A DNA stretch of 64,000 nt, taken from Costus lasius. Its lineage: Eukaryota > Streptophyta > Magnoliopsida > Zingiberales > Costaceae. Under the pieces are notes generated by a model. That model had not been told where the DNA came from. It was given only the letters and a program-made list of their open reading frames with translations, and did no database searches. The translations under genes and the position numbers were made by a program. Location of the stretch: contig CM050453.2 of assembly GCA_027563935.2 (NCBI GenBank), forward strand, positions 10,620,001 through 10,684,000. The letters are read 5' to 3'. The first letter of the stretch is position 1. Every line of letters starts with the position of its first letter. Positions 1 to 11,012 of the stretch are shown here, piece by piece.

Positions 1-184
1 TCTATATTGATTAGATGTATATAAATCTTAGTTTTACTTGGCTAACATTAATTTCTTTATGTTAGTATTTCTTATAACTTTCATTTTTTTTTTCTAGAAG
101 ATAGATGTTTTGAGTATTGTGTATAATTAATTACACTTGCCTTCTTATGCAGCATATGTGCCTTCATTAATATATATATATCTA

Positions 185-223
<39 letters not shown>

Positions 224-2072
224 TTGAGTGATTTTAATTATTAAAAGCAGAAGTATTTTTGTTAATGGTGAGTGTAAAGATTTTGTGGAAATTTTATATG
301 CTTTTGGCTTTGTCAATGTAGTAATCGATTTGGATCCATAAAAGCTTCACTTAAATCATCATTTACTTGTTGCTAATTTTGATGAAATTTTACGTGGAAG
401 ACTTGTTGGAAGCTTTTGGTAATGCTGATTTGATTTATTTTGCTTAAGTGAATGTATTGATTAGAGTTGGGATGCAGATGTATTTTGTTAATTCATTTCA
501 ATTACATATGTACTATCTTGTGTTGAATCTGTTAATTAGGGCTTAGAAATTAAATAATTTCAATTTAACTTTTGAAAGTGTGAAGCTCTTGATTGAGGAT
601 TTGATGTTGTTGACGTGTCTTATTAGATTTACTTTAGGGAACAACGACGCATGTATAAACATTAGAACTCAATTACCTACTGTTTGGATTTGATTTCCTT
701 TATATTTATGCTTATGTGTACAGTGAGTTAGAGTTATAAGGAAAGAATTTGGATTCTTTTATTAATGATATAAAATATCAAATGCATGTTTATGTAACCA
801 AATAGACTAGTGAATGGACACAAACAGAATTGTTTCTGGTAGAACCAGACAACAATTAATATGCAAATATAACTAAAGCATGTATAGAATGAATCTTGTG
901 AAATAACATTAAGATCTATGTCATAAAGGAATAATTGAATGCATGCATAACCTTGTCTTGGAAGAATTAATAAAAGCAATTTTAATTATGTGCACACAAT
1001 AATCCTATCTCTTTGAAATGATTAGAAAAAGAGGACGCTAAGATTTGATAAGTTAGAGAGTTAAGACTGGAAACTAAAGTGATTCAAAGACCGTGACAAT
1101 TGGTAAACGTTTGGCAAAGAAGAAAAATCAACCATTGAGGTAGAAATCTAATCCTTCTCCTTTCATCATAGCATTTTGAGGTTTATTTAAAATCTGTGAT
1201 ATCTTATCGTTCGTTTCCTTTGATTATTGTTTCTTTACCGTTGATCTCAATAACATTCATTTAATGATCATTGTGATGAGTATGACATAGTTTGATAACT
1301 ACATTAGTTAGTTTGTAAAACACATGTGATGATATTTTTAGTACTTTTGAAGATTGCTTGATGTCGTGACATTGATTGATTTTATGCTGGGTTATATTTT
1401 ACCAGCTAGACCACTATAGACTCTATAGTGCAGAGTATGGATCGGCTATAGAGGTGCTAGCTAGAGGTCACCTGACGGAAAGTCATTAGACTAACCGAGG
1501 TCCTGGATGTTGAACAATATCCTCCAAGCTGTCTGAGAGTAGTTGTTCCATCAGTTGAGCAACGGTGGAAACACTCTAGCAAAGAGTGCGGACTCGAGAG
1601 TGAGGATATATTGCGGTTATACTCTTGATTTACATGACCGTATGTATATGATGTTTACATGTAAATTAGTAAAATTACTTTAATAATCTTTCCTTGTTGC
1701 ATGCATTTTGTGATTCCTACTTGGCTCTTCTTGCTAACTCCCTTGTTTTGCCTCCAGGTTCAGATATAGTTCAACCTTAAAATGAATAGCTAGATAAAAG
1801 TTGTGGTCTTGGAAAAATAAGCAGCTAAGCTTTGTTTTTGTTGAATTGTTACATTTGTAACTAGGCATTGTTGCCAAACTATGAGTTTGTTGAAAGATTT
1901 GTAATATGCATACTTGGGTTTGTTTTGACATGGTTTGTAGGTTTGGAAAACTTGATTCAAACTTTTGAGAACAAAATTATGTTGTGGTTTAGTATGTAAA
2001 TTGTATATGTGTTGGCTTGTATCTTTTAAACTCTTATGTCCTTGGTAAAGTCTTTCACCGGGCCATAACAAG
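1..2072. other. AT-rich intergenic DNA
   Basis: No coding region is recognised here; the open frames are short and AT-rich with no known domain. It contains a TA microsatellite near 170-218. A GC-richer patch at about 1390-1610 stands out from its surroundings and contains short inverted words, but it matches no family I recognise. Confidence 0.6.
170..218. repeat. (TA)n microsatellite
   Basis: An almost pure alternating TA run, with one short TC interruption near its start. Confidence 0.9.
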
Positions 2073-2200
2073 ACCTCTCTGCGGGAAACCACATCACATC
2101 CCCTCCCTGCTTTCGATTACAACAGACCCACCCCCTCTCTTCTGTCTTGCACTTATAGTAGCATTTTTTCTCGTTCCTTCTCAAGCACAGTAGTAGATCA
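2073..2200 (+). repeat. Dispersed repeat, copy 1 (inverted partner at 17.7 kb)
   Basis: About 128 bp matching the reverse complement of 17700-17829 with scattered substitutions. Shared landmarks are AAACCACATCAC, CAACAGACCCACCCCCTCTC and TTGCACTTATAGTAGCA. It lies just upstream of gypsy gag remnants, so it may be untranslated or gag-coding sequence of an older retroelement; that is inference. Confidence 0.7.
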
Positions 2201-2239
2201 CAATCTGTATATAAAGTATGAACAACTAGTGGCACTAGA

Positions 2240-3570
2240 ACAAGGTCACATAATAGTGGCAGATTGCATAACAACACATGAGGAGATAGTTTCACATATT
2301 CCAAATCTTCCTATGCAATATGTGGGATTTTTCTTGATGGGGATAAAAAAAATAGGGAAAGAGTTCGAGCCTTCCTTCCTACCAATGTTATGAGAGCTAT
2401 GATGCTTGCTTGCATCATTGAAAGAGATGAGGAGGTAGCTGGAGTAGGAGGACTAACAAGTAACAGTTTTTTAGGTCTTGGAAGCTATTCATCAGATAAG
2501 AACTCACCAACACAACCGGCAATTTTTTATGCATCTTCAAGGGTTTTTCTTGACTTCTTGATCAAAGTGTTTTTAAGCTAGAAGACAGTATCTAGTTAAA
2601 CCATGACTCAGGGAGGAGTATGAGAGGGTGCCACTTGCACAATGTCACGCACCTGGAAAGGGGGAAATAATCGAGCTTCCTCAAGTGGATAAAACCCAAG
2701 TGATTGAATAATGGGGCAGAATCCTGTCCTACTAAGAATATATTAACACAAGAAAAAAAGGGTTGTGATCAACCCTACCACCTAATGCACTAATGTGGGA
2801 ATAAGAGTCTCCACTTGATCTTACTCATAGAGGATAATGACATGAAAAGGACTGAAGAAAAGGCGGTGCATGAGATTGGGGAGGGTTGGGGTTCCGAGCA
2901 ATGGAAACTCATGTGCAAAATAATGGAACTCTCTTTGTTCTCGGTAGGGGGCATCTCAGGCCCTCATACAATGAAATTAAGGGGCAAACTCAATGGAATT
3001 TTTGTAACAATCCTAATAGATAATGGAGCTAGTTATAATTTCATCTCAAAGGCTAGTCACAAAGCAGAGGGGAGCATATCACTCCTACCCTAGCTGACGG
3101 GGTCAGAGGACGAGTTGTGGCATAGGGTATATGCAAGGGTTTGGAGTTATCGTTGAAAGATTATACCTCAGTGTTGGATGACTATATGTTCAGTATAGGA
3201 GCCAATATGGTTTTAGGTATGCCTTGGCTAGAGGGCCTTGGAGAGGTATAAGTCTGCTGGGGATAGAAATATATGAAAATATAGCATGAAGAGGAAGAGT
3301 TCACTATCAAGGGGATCCAACCTGGCTCACGCAAGACAAAGCCATTTTAACGGAGCTTCCCATGTGGTGCGCTAATCTACTATGATACCAGGAACATTGC
3401 AAGAGGAGAGGAGCCTGTGGAGCAATGGCTAATCCATAGGTCTACAAAGAAGGAAGAGGAGGCCACATGGGGGATCTCACAGTCATACATTCTTGGGATA
3501 AGTCTACAGTTTGAGAAGGGTAATGTTAAGGGCCTAGACTGTGGCCAAGGCTACAGTTTGAGGGGGCTAA
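2240..3570 (+). pseudogene. Degenerate chromodomain Ty3/gypsy gag-pol remnant
   Basis: Three pieces of a gypsy polyprotein survive in order. A gag-like C-terminal stretch at about 2300-2450 includes YVGFFLMGIKK and a following VMRAMMLACIIERDEE. A retropepsin segment at about 2960-3240 carries the LIDNGASYNFIS active-site motif (Asp-Asn-Gly-Ala where Asp-Ser-Gly-Ala is usual) and later matches the LGMPWLEGLGEV region out of frame. A chromodomain-like end near 3410-3470 reads EQWLIHRSTKKEEEATWG. RT, RNase H and integrase core are missing between protease and chromodomain, so this is an internal deletion copy. Purine-rich tracts at about 3509-3520 and 3554-3566 precede the LTR, and the tract plus LTR start is partly duplicated in tandem. 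Confidence 0.7.
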
Positions 3571-5134
3571 TGTTAAGGGCCTAGACTATGGCCCAACCTA
3601 GCTGCTGATTCTAAAGGATTGAATCACACTGAATCGGGTCTGGCTTGGCAAAATTAGGTACAGTTAACGGGAAGAGAGAGCAATGATAGTTGTATTAGCG
3701 TTAGGAATAATCAGGGGGGTTTTACGATTATTTTTTCTTCTACTTTCTCTTTTGATGTATCCAGCAAGAGGCAACATAAGGCGAGAATGGTGTAAGGTGT
3801 CGCCACTAGCAAAGGGCATCGCCCACAGGAGTACAGGAAATATCTTCTTCTGATGGATGATTAGATGCTAGATCTAAAAAGATCAGGTCTAATTTGCAAG
3901 GGCATACTTGGATCATCAAGATCTCCTTTCGATTGACTTAGATCTAACAGGAATCACATGAATAATAGAAATTATAATAAATAGAATTAAAAATAATTTA
4001 CCCAAATCAGGATTGGGCCTAGAGCTGGGCTCAAATTAGATTTGGTAAAGGCAAAAAATGGGGAGGCACACAAGGCGTTAGGCCCATGGAATTCCGGCTG
4101 AGCTGAAGCCCACCGAGCCGAGAGGCGGCCCAAACCCAGGCAACGCACGCGCACGCAAAGCACGAATTTGGGGCAGGTCAGCGCCCGCAAAATCGGAAAG
4201 CCCCGATTTTGACCACGCGAGTGCGGCGTCTGCTTCTGCCCAGACGCGACATCAGCGAGAGATTTGTAACTCGCTTCGGAGGCAGACGTGGACTTCGACG
4301 GACGACGTGGGAAGGCGGTAGCAAAGGGATCCGGCGGTAGACTTCCCGATTTGGGGAAACAGCTGGCGGAAGACTCGGTCTGACGCCGCTAAAAATGCCT
4401 CTACCTTTGCCCTATAAAGCCGACGGGAGAGCGGCGACGGGAGGAGGGCAGCAAGCGCGACCATCCCTTCACCATCACAGAGCGCAGGGAGCTTTGAGAG
4501 GAGAGGTTTCCAGCGTCTAGGGAGACGTCGACAAGCAAGGTTTGTAAGCAAGCTTGGAGTGACTGTAACCGGCTACTGGGGAGTCGTTGGCGAGGGAGGG
4601 GAAGAGGGCATCAGCGAGATCAGAGAGGTGTTGTAGCTGTTAAAGGAGTTAATACGAGCTTTACTCTCCATCCTTGATTCTTCCCCTGTTTTGCGTGTTA
4701 ACAGCAGTTTCGGCGAGAGCTTTCTGTCAGCAACGAGAGGCTGAGGGCGAAGCGGACATCCTCTCTCTGCCATCATGCCCATCCGGAGTACGTTCTTCTC
4801 CGGCGAACCCACGAGCACAGGCGACGCGTGGCGAAGGCAGACGTCGCAGTAGCGAGAAGACGAATGCTCGGCGTTCGCTTTGAGATAGCGACATTCGGAT
4901 TTTGATCGGATCAAAATCCAGAATGAAATTCGAGCTCGCGGCGTTCAGACGGCTGACGTGCGGTGACATCAGCACAAACGAAATCCGCGAATTTCGGCGA
5001 GCTGCGCGATGGAAAATTTTGACTCCGGTCAAAATTAAGGTAAGGTTTTGAATTGGGGATAAAAATTGGACTGGAAATCTAGGGTTTCACGCCGGTATAA
5101 AGGTCCATCAGAGAACCTTAAGGCCGGGGTGTCA
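3571..5134 (+). repeat. 3' LTR of the gypsy remnant (family D/E type)
   Basis: Begins TGTTAAGGGCC directly after a polypurine tract (AGTTTGAGGGGGC) and appears to end GGGGTGTCA. Its distal part resembles the reverse complement of the LTRs at 12649-13953 and 19813-21441: a TTTTGACTCCGGTCAAAAT palindrome, an AGGGTTTC block and a terminal CCGGGG..TGTCA. It contains a paired TGACG motif at 4954-4971. The matching 5' LTR is not in the window. The right boundary is my best estimate. Confidence 0.55.
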
Positions 5135-5164
5135 CGCCCCGGTCGGATCAGCCCTAAACTGGTA
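5130..5164 (-). repeat. 35-bp terminal fragment of a family-D LTR
   Basis: Nearly identical to the first bases of the LTR at 12649 (TGTCACGCCCCGGTCGG onward, through CCCTAAACTGGTA) and in the same orientation. It abuts the end of the preceding LTR in opposite orientation, giving the junction palindrome CCGGGGTGTCACGCCCCGG. Confidence 0.6.
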
Positions 5165-5436
5165 TATTTTTGCCTATGTTTTTGATAAGTGATTTTTACA
5201 CCATGTTTTTGCCTGTGTTTTAGATCATATTTTGGGCTTATTTGCATGATTTTGTGCTACTTTTAGTGTCTTTATCTTACTTTGCACAGAATCTTCACTT
5301 TTCTTGGTTTTTATGAAAATGTAGATAAAATGGCCTAAAAATGATGGATTTTAAGGGTTTTGAAGCCAAAGCATGATTCCCGAGGAGATCACGAGCTCAC
5401 ACGTCCAATTTGGGGCGAAAACAGTGAAGAACGAGA

Positions 5437-5632
5437 CATTTACGGCCTTGGCCGTAATTGCTGATTCGGCCGTAAAAGCGACGACGAACGGAGGACGAAT
5501 AAACAGAAACTTTCAAGGGCAAGGCCGTAATTCCATCACAGGCCGTAAAAGTTTCTGTGACCAAAAGCATTATACACCGAAATAATTACGGCCAAAGCCG
5601 TAAACTCATCACAGACCGTAAAAGTTTTCGCC
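5437..5632 (+). promoter_or_regulatory. GGCCGTAA palindromic cassette in element A U3
   Basis: About six copies of a (TT)ACGGCC / GGCCGTAA word, some as near-perfect inverted pairs such as TTACGGCCTTGGCCGTAA, lie just upstream of the LTR TATA box. The 3' LTR has the same arrangement at 11269-11453, and a related cluster recurs inside the element at 8690-8815. A role in protein binding or silencing is inference. Confidence 0.6.
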
Positions 5633-5727
5633 CTTTCGTGTTTCTCACTCGATTCGACTCCAAACTGAACCAAAATTGAATCAAACTCTCCAGAAACCTT
5701 CCTAGACCGGTTCTATACTAATTAGAC

Positions 5728-5734
5728 TATAAAA
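5728..5734 (+). promoter_or_regulatory. TATA box of element A 5' LTR
   Basis: TATAAAA in the context GACTATAAAAGGAAAG, GC-richer just downstream. The 3' LTR copy is at 11558-11564. It places the conserved hairpins about 400 bp downstream, inside the predicted transcript. Confidence 0.6.
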
Positions 5735-6140
5735 GGAAAGCTTTTGGAAGGGTTTCAGGGGCTTCTAGGCACGAAAATGAGAGGAGGCGGCGTCGACGGC
5801 GAGAATTGATTCCAGGGCAGAAAACGAACAAGAAAGCCGCGCAAAGGAAGAATTAGAGGGTTGATCTTCGTCTCCACGTTGAGGGGAAGCCTTTCTACTA
5901 TCTTGTCTAGCGATTTCTTGTATTTTTATTGAGTTTTCATGCGATTTTCATCAATGAACATGCTGTTTGTTATGAACATGAACGTGTAAACCCTTATTTC
6001 GGGATTTGGGGAATAGCCCGTTGACAATTTATGGATTAAATACATAGTTTTAAATCTTTGACATGATCTTTTATAGATTTGATTTGATTAGAATTGTGCT
6101 TATTTTGTGAATTACCCTGATCAAGTAATTTTACGTCTTA

Positions 6141-6178
6141 GACGTTGCGAGAAGGACCGGGAGGTGAATCGCAACGTC
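6141..6178 (+). ncRNA. LTR leader stem-loop H1 (element A)
   Basis: A perfect 10-bp stem (GACGTTGCGA with TCGCAACGTC) closes an 18-nt loop GAAGGACCGGGAGGTGAA. Elements B and C carry nearly the same loop on different stems. This is a structured element within an LTR transcript, not a separate RNA gene. Confidence 0.6.
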
Positions 6179-6201
6179 AGATCTATTCTTTTCAAACCTG
6201 T

Positions 6202-6230
6202 GAATCCGATCACGGGAGTAGTTCGGATTC
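6202..6230 (+). ncRNA. LTR leader stem-loop H2 (element A)
   Basis: An 8-bp perfect stem GAATCCGA/TCGGATTC closes a loop containing CACGGGAGTAG. It is conserved in the 3' LTR at 12033-12061. The loop motif recurs in H3 and in elements B and C. Confidence 0.6.
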
Positions 6231-6270
6231 GCTTGAAGGATTACCATGGTTTTTCACAGAACTTAATGAG

Positions 6271-6317
6271 TTTATTTATGTTAATTGCCACGGGAGTAGA
6301 GAATTAATGTAAATAAA
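6271..6317 (+). ncRNA. LTR leader stem-loop H3 (element A)
   Basis: A long AT-rich stem whose outer arm is TTTATTTA/TAAATAAA, with a GCCACGGGAGTAGAG loop. In the 3' LTR the arms read TCTATTTA/TAAATAGA (12102-12109 and 12141-12148), a T-A to C-G change on both sides that keeps pairing. The inner stem has two mismatches. Confidence 0.55.
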
Positions 6318-6648
6318 TACCGAGTTACGCTTCGGGAGGAGGTAATATGTACCTTAGGAAAAATCCCTTTCAAAATTATAATTTTCTGATCAAAAGATTT
6401 ATTTGCAAATTTTATTCATAATCATCAACATGGTGAAATCCTAGATTCTGAATTTATCCGAATTAATTTTTATCCGAACGCTCGCATTTGCTTCTTTTTG
6501 TACTTAGAAGTTGCCAAAACAAAAACCACATATTGATTCGTCTAGATATAGATCAAACGTGTAATCGGTACTTGACTGCCAGATCCTCGTTGAGAACAAT
6601 AATCTTTTTATTACTTCGATAAATCCGTGCACTTGCGGATACCTATCA

Positions 6649-6671
6649 AGTTTTTGACGCCGTTGCCGGGG
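6649..6671 (+). other. Primer-binding site of element A
   Basis: AGTTTTTGACGCCGTTGCCG directly follows the LTR end. It matches the Athila-type PBS seen intact in element B (TGGCGCCGTTGCCGGGG) except for one base. That type of site is described for tRNA-Asp priming. Confidence 0.75.
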
Positions 6672-6973
6672 ATCAGGCCAATCAATATTGATTTAATCGT
6701 GAGATTTATAGACTAGACATTTTTTTTATTATTTATTTATTTTTATTTTTATTTTTGTTTTTATTTTATTTGTTTTATTTGTTTTTGTTTTCATTTTTTA
6801 TTTTTATTTATTTTTCACATTTTTTTTTATATAGGTAATTTTTTTTTATTTTTCTCTTTTTGGATTAACACGTTGTATGTGCAGGAGAACTGAAAAATCA
6901 CTTGTCTACATATTTTGCATTTCCTATTCTACATTATATATTTTTGAATTTATTGCATAAATTGAAAAGAATA

Positions 6974-8509
6974 ATGTTTAACCAATGTCAATGGTCAAAT
7001 CAGGGATATGTGCCATCTGTAAAGACTAGAGAATATGTGCCGCCAGTTGCATTTCAATCACCTGCAGCAAGGGTAAATTCTTTTTCTCAACACACTGAAT
7101 ATTTAAGAATGAAATCTTATGTTACTTGTGATATTTGTAGAAGCTATTATCATTATCCTTCTGAGTGTCAATTTGGAAATCCTGCCAGTTCTAATTTATC
7201 ACGGTACCAAGATTATCAGTATAATTCTAAATGGAAAAATTAGCAAACTTCTTTTGATGAGGATTTCTCAAATAATATTTCAGAACCACACTTTGTGGAA
7301 TCTGAAGAATCTATGCTAGAATCCATGCTTGAAAAAATTATAATAAATCAGAGTAAGGAACTTGAAGATCTTAGTGAGATGATTGCGCAGGTTACTTCTC
7401 AAGTAGAATCTATATGTGCTAATACTAAAATACTAGAAACACAGATAGCATAACAAAGTTGTATACTTGAGTTTGATTTGGAAAGTGAAGATATTCATAG
7501 TATAATTGATGGCACTGATAAAAATGACATAAAGGAAAAAATCCATGATGAATCTAAGAATTTTGTAGAGTTAGATCAATCATTAGTCATGACTCCTGAT
7601 TGTAATTTACTTTCTGCAAATTTTGAGGATTCTGCAAATTTTGATGATTGTGATTTACCTTATTCGAATTTTGATAATTTTAAAATTTTGGATGATTATG
7701 ATTTACCTTCCTCTGCAATTCACCAGCCATCTAGTCCCCTCTCACATAATGAAGTGTCTTGCAACACAAATACTTGGGACATGTTTGAAGAGATATATGA
7801 ATTTTTTGAGTCTTGTGAGAAGAAGGATGATGAATTTAAAGATCCTCAAGAAAGAACTAATGATATAGATGGGGATGAAATTGACAGTGTTAAGATGAAA
7901 TGCCCCATTGGAGAAAAAGAAATTGAGGAAAATTATGAGGAAGAGGATCTTATGCATATTGTACCATCAATTCTTATTCTCCAGGAAAATCCATTAGAAA
8001 TTTGCATGATTAATGATGAAGATGATAATTTTAAGGATAATGATGATGAAGTGATTGAAATATTATTTGATGCAAATTTAGCTACAGGTACTCAAGAGAA
8101 GATAGCGCATGAGATTCTTGATTTCATTGGCATTGAGGTAAATGAAAAACCAAATTTGAAATTTGAAAACTTTTTGATCAATCCAAGGTATGAATTCTTT
8201 GATTTTAATTTTAATCTTCTTCCAATTGCTAATATAAATCTAAAGGAAGAATGCATGATATTACTCTTGGATAAATATAGGAAAATTATTGATTATTCTT
8301 TGCATGATTTTAATTCTTATTTTTCTATGCATGTACTGGCTACTGCAACATGGATCCACCTGTTTAACTGGATATATTTGGTAGATATACTCATGAGGCG
8401 AAGAAAAAGCAGAAGATTATTTGCTCTCTATTATGGCACAGATTCACCAACTCCGCCAAGACATGAAGCATTGGTCAAACTAATGACCTTAAACAAGCGC
8501 TTTTTGTGA
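6974..8509 (+). pseudogene. Reduced gag-like acidic protein of element A (two in-frame stops)
   Basis: One reading frame of 512 codons runs through, broken by TAG at 7241-7243 and TAA at 7451-7453. Residues about 51-64 form a zinc knuckle, CDICRSYYHYPSEC (CX2CX4HX4C), as in retroviral-type nucleocapsids. Residues about 115-160 look like a coiled coil, comparable to the segment after the zinc knuckle in element B. The remainder is a very acidic region rich in Asp, Asn and Phe with imperfect repeats around DDCDLPYSNFDNF, which I do not recognise. The C-terminus (HEALVKLMTLNKRFL) covers a nucleotide block conserved with element B. The gag capsid part is missing. Both stops could derive from CAG and CAA by a C-to-T change. 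Confidence 0.65.
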
Positions 8510-8515
8510 GGCAAC
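8455..8515 (+). other. Conserved nucleotide block after the coding region (element A)
   Basis: Contains GGTCAAACTAATGACCTTAA followed by ACAAGCGCTTTTTGTGAGGCAACCCAA. Element B has almost the same block at about 30516-30572, where it lies just past the stop codon. Conservation across different coding contexts points to a cis-acting role or strong shared ancestry. Confidence 0.6.
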
Positions 8516-8689
8516 CCAAATTTTTGACTTTTACCACTCTTAGTTTTAGTTTTTAATTTTCTTTAAATTTTAATAAATTTTTACAGCATGTATTGATGAA
8601 TTTTTATTGATAGAAAATATTTTAATAAGTTATTTTATGTGCAGGGATTTTTGAAAATTTTTTACATGAAGAAAAGGTATTTAACGAGA

Positions 8690-8815
8690 TATTCACGGGC
8701 GTGGCCATGAGTCACTCACGGCCGTAAATTTAATTTTTGCAGATGGATTTAAGTCACAGAAACTTTTATGGCCGCAGCCGTGAACGGCTCATGGACCATA
8801 AAAACCCGATTTCTC
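8690..8815 (+). promoter_or_regulatory. Internal palindromic cassette of element A
   Basis: Repeats the LTR-type words inside the element: TTCACGGGCGTGGCCATGAG, CTCACGGCCGTAAA and GGCCGCAGCCGTGAACGG. It precedes a short GC-rich stretch and the position where element B has its ORF1 region. Confidence 0.55.
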
Positions 8816-10975
8816 GTTGATTCCTTCCACCTCAAGCGACGGACCTCTGTTCTCGACCTTCCTTCATCGCCGGTGACCCTTTCCGTTGATCCTCCGACGA
8901 GATTTCAGCCGGAATTTCTTGGAAATCGCCGGACGACCACGGGAGCACAACTTTACCGTCGACGCTCAACTCTAGCCTGATTTCTTCATGACTTTTGACA
9001 AATCTTTGCTCTGCTTTAGTGCTTTTGATTCTCTATCAGATTGTCATGCTTTTGTTTCAATTTTGAAACTGGTTTTCATTGATTTACAGAGATTTCTTTT
9101 GACTCATGGACGAGTTCCTTCCTATTCATTCGAGTTTTCAAGTGAAAATTTTGAAAATTTGTGTATTTTACAATCATGGCTCTAAAAAGAACAATGAGAA
9201 CTGGAGCATATAGGACCGTTAGAAAATAATTGGAAGACCCTTTCCTCCATGGTATCCGAGCTACTACACCAAGATCGATTGATATTCTTTGTGAGTATTG
9301 TCATTATTTTATATCTTTTTATACGTTGAGTATGATGCCTCTCACTTTCTCGTGATATCTCATTTGCATTTTCCCTTTTGAGCAGAAGCTGATAGTTGTT
9401 TGATGTTGATTTCAACGCACATATGTTTTTTTTGTGTTTTATTTTTATTTTAGTACTCTATGATGTATTTCTAGATTTGTACTTGGTATTGGATATTTTG
9501 AGCTAGTATTAAGATTTTAGATGTGGTACATGGTCAAATGTGATGGTATTGTATATATTAGATGCTTATCATGTACCTGTAATATTCTGTGATGATTTGT
9601 GATGCTGTGATGATGATTTGGAAAAATTTTTAGAAGATTTTGATACTGGTTTTGATATTAAGATGAATAGAGTTTTTGAAATGGTAAATGCTTATTTGAC
9701 AATGAAACATGATGGTATTTGATGTTTGAAACTTGTATACATTGTAAAAATTGATTATCATTAATGTGATACAGTTTCAAGATTTTTCTAGGTCATGTTC
9801 TCATATTTTGATATAATTGCATAGGGAATCATAATATATTTTAAAAGGAACTCTTGAAAAATTTTTTTCTGAAATTCATCATGACTTGAGTTAATCTTTA
9901 TATATGTGCAACAATTTAAGTCTAGGGTGTCCTTCATGATATGCTTATTCTTCAGAGCTTTATAAATATGTATTTTGAATGTTTATAATTGTTAAGGATG
10001 ATCAAATTTGTTTTACCGTTGATTTTGGACTTATGAAACATTTTGAGTGATTGATATGATAACTTAGGGAATTTTTGAAATTTCATGTAGACTTAAATTG
10101 TTGAGTAAATTCAATTCTGATATTGATAAAATACATATGTGAATTGTTATATATTCAAACGACACGTGTATAGTATCTTTATACTTGAAGTTTAATTTAT
10201 CTATTTTTTTTGCTTGATGAAAATTTTTATGAATAGAAATTTGGTGATTTATCTTTTTAAATTGAGATTTGCTTCAACTCCTCTAGTTGAGAAATCTAAA
10301 GTCATGAGTTATATTATACCACGAGTTGGTATAGTTTAAATCTGTTGCGATTAAGTATCAACAACGATTTAAGTATCATGCCACTGACCGGCTTTCTCCA
10401 GAAAAAGAAAAAGAAAAAAAAAAAAGGGAAAAGACTCCTCTACTTGGCACTGTTAAATTTGACAGTGGTACCTATGACATGAGTTGAAGTCTAATAAAAA
10501 AAAAGAGGATGAAAATGAAGAAAAAGAGAAAGTTATAGGCCATGTGGACAACTCCGCTGACTTTCATGATTGAGACAATGAGTTAAATTATACTACTTTG
10601 TAGTATACTTTAAACATGTTATGATGCTAACAGTAAATAGCATTTAACAATTTAAAGACCAAATTGCATTAAAAATCTCTTGTCTTTAACATCACTGAAA
10701 TTCTTGAAGTAGAAATTTTATCTGTTAAGTGAAATGGATTTATTAAGATGAAAGTATTTGATGCTTAGTGTGTGTTGAATGGAAGTTATGACATGAATTG
10801 TGAATTTTATCTTTCTTGGATTGTAACCTCTTGGGAATTTATTTCTATTATGATTTTTCTTGAATTATTTGAGTTTGAAATATTGATTGCTTAATTTGTA
10901 TACTGAGGATATTAATAGGGGCAAAAACAATTGAAAAATCCTTTTCTTTACATTCTTTATACATGTTAAGGTATT
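8816..10975 (+). other. Non-coding 3' interior of element A
   Basis: Mostly AT-rich spacer. A short frame beginning ATGGCTCTAAAAAGAACA near 9176 sits where element B starts its ATHILA ORF1, but it is stopped within about 20 codons, so ORF1 is deleted. Near 10437-10485 is a CTTGGCACTG...CAGTGGTACC inverted arrangement that also has counterparts in element B's 3' spacer. Confidence 0.5.
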
Positions 10976-11012
10976 GCTTGAGGACAAGCAAAATTCTAAG
11001 TCTAGGGTTATT
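10976..11012 (+). other. PPT region with GCTTGAGGACAAGC hairpin (element A)
   Basis: A small hairpin (GCTTG-AGGA-CAAGC) is followed by a purine-rich tract (TCTAGGG) just before the 3' LTR. The same arrangement occurs in element B at 33484-33520. Confidence 0.6.

Larger units (their letters stand above)
5183..6648 (+). repeat. Element A 5' LTR
   Basis: 1466 bp, TGATAAGTG...CCTATCA. It contains palindromic ACGGCCGTAA words at about 5437-5632, a TATA box at 5728-5734, and three stem-loops at 6141-6178, 6202-6230 and 6271-6317. The 3' copy differs by scattered, mostly transition, substitutions. Confidence 0.85.
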
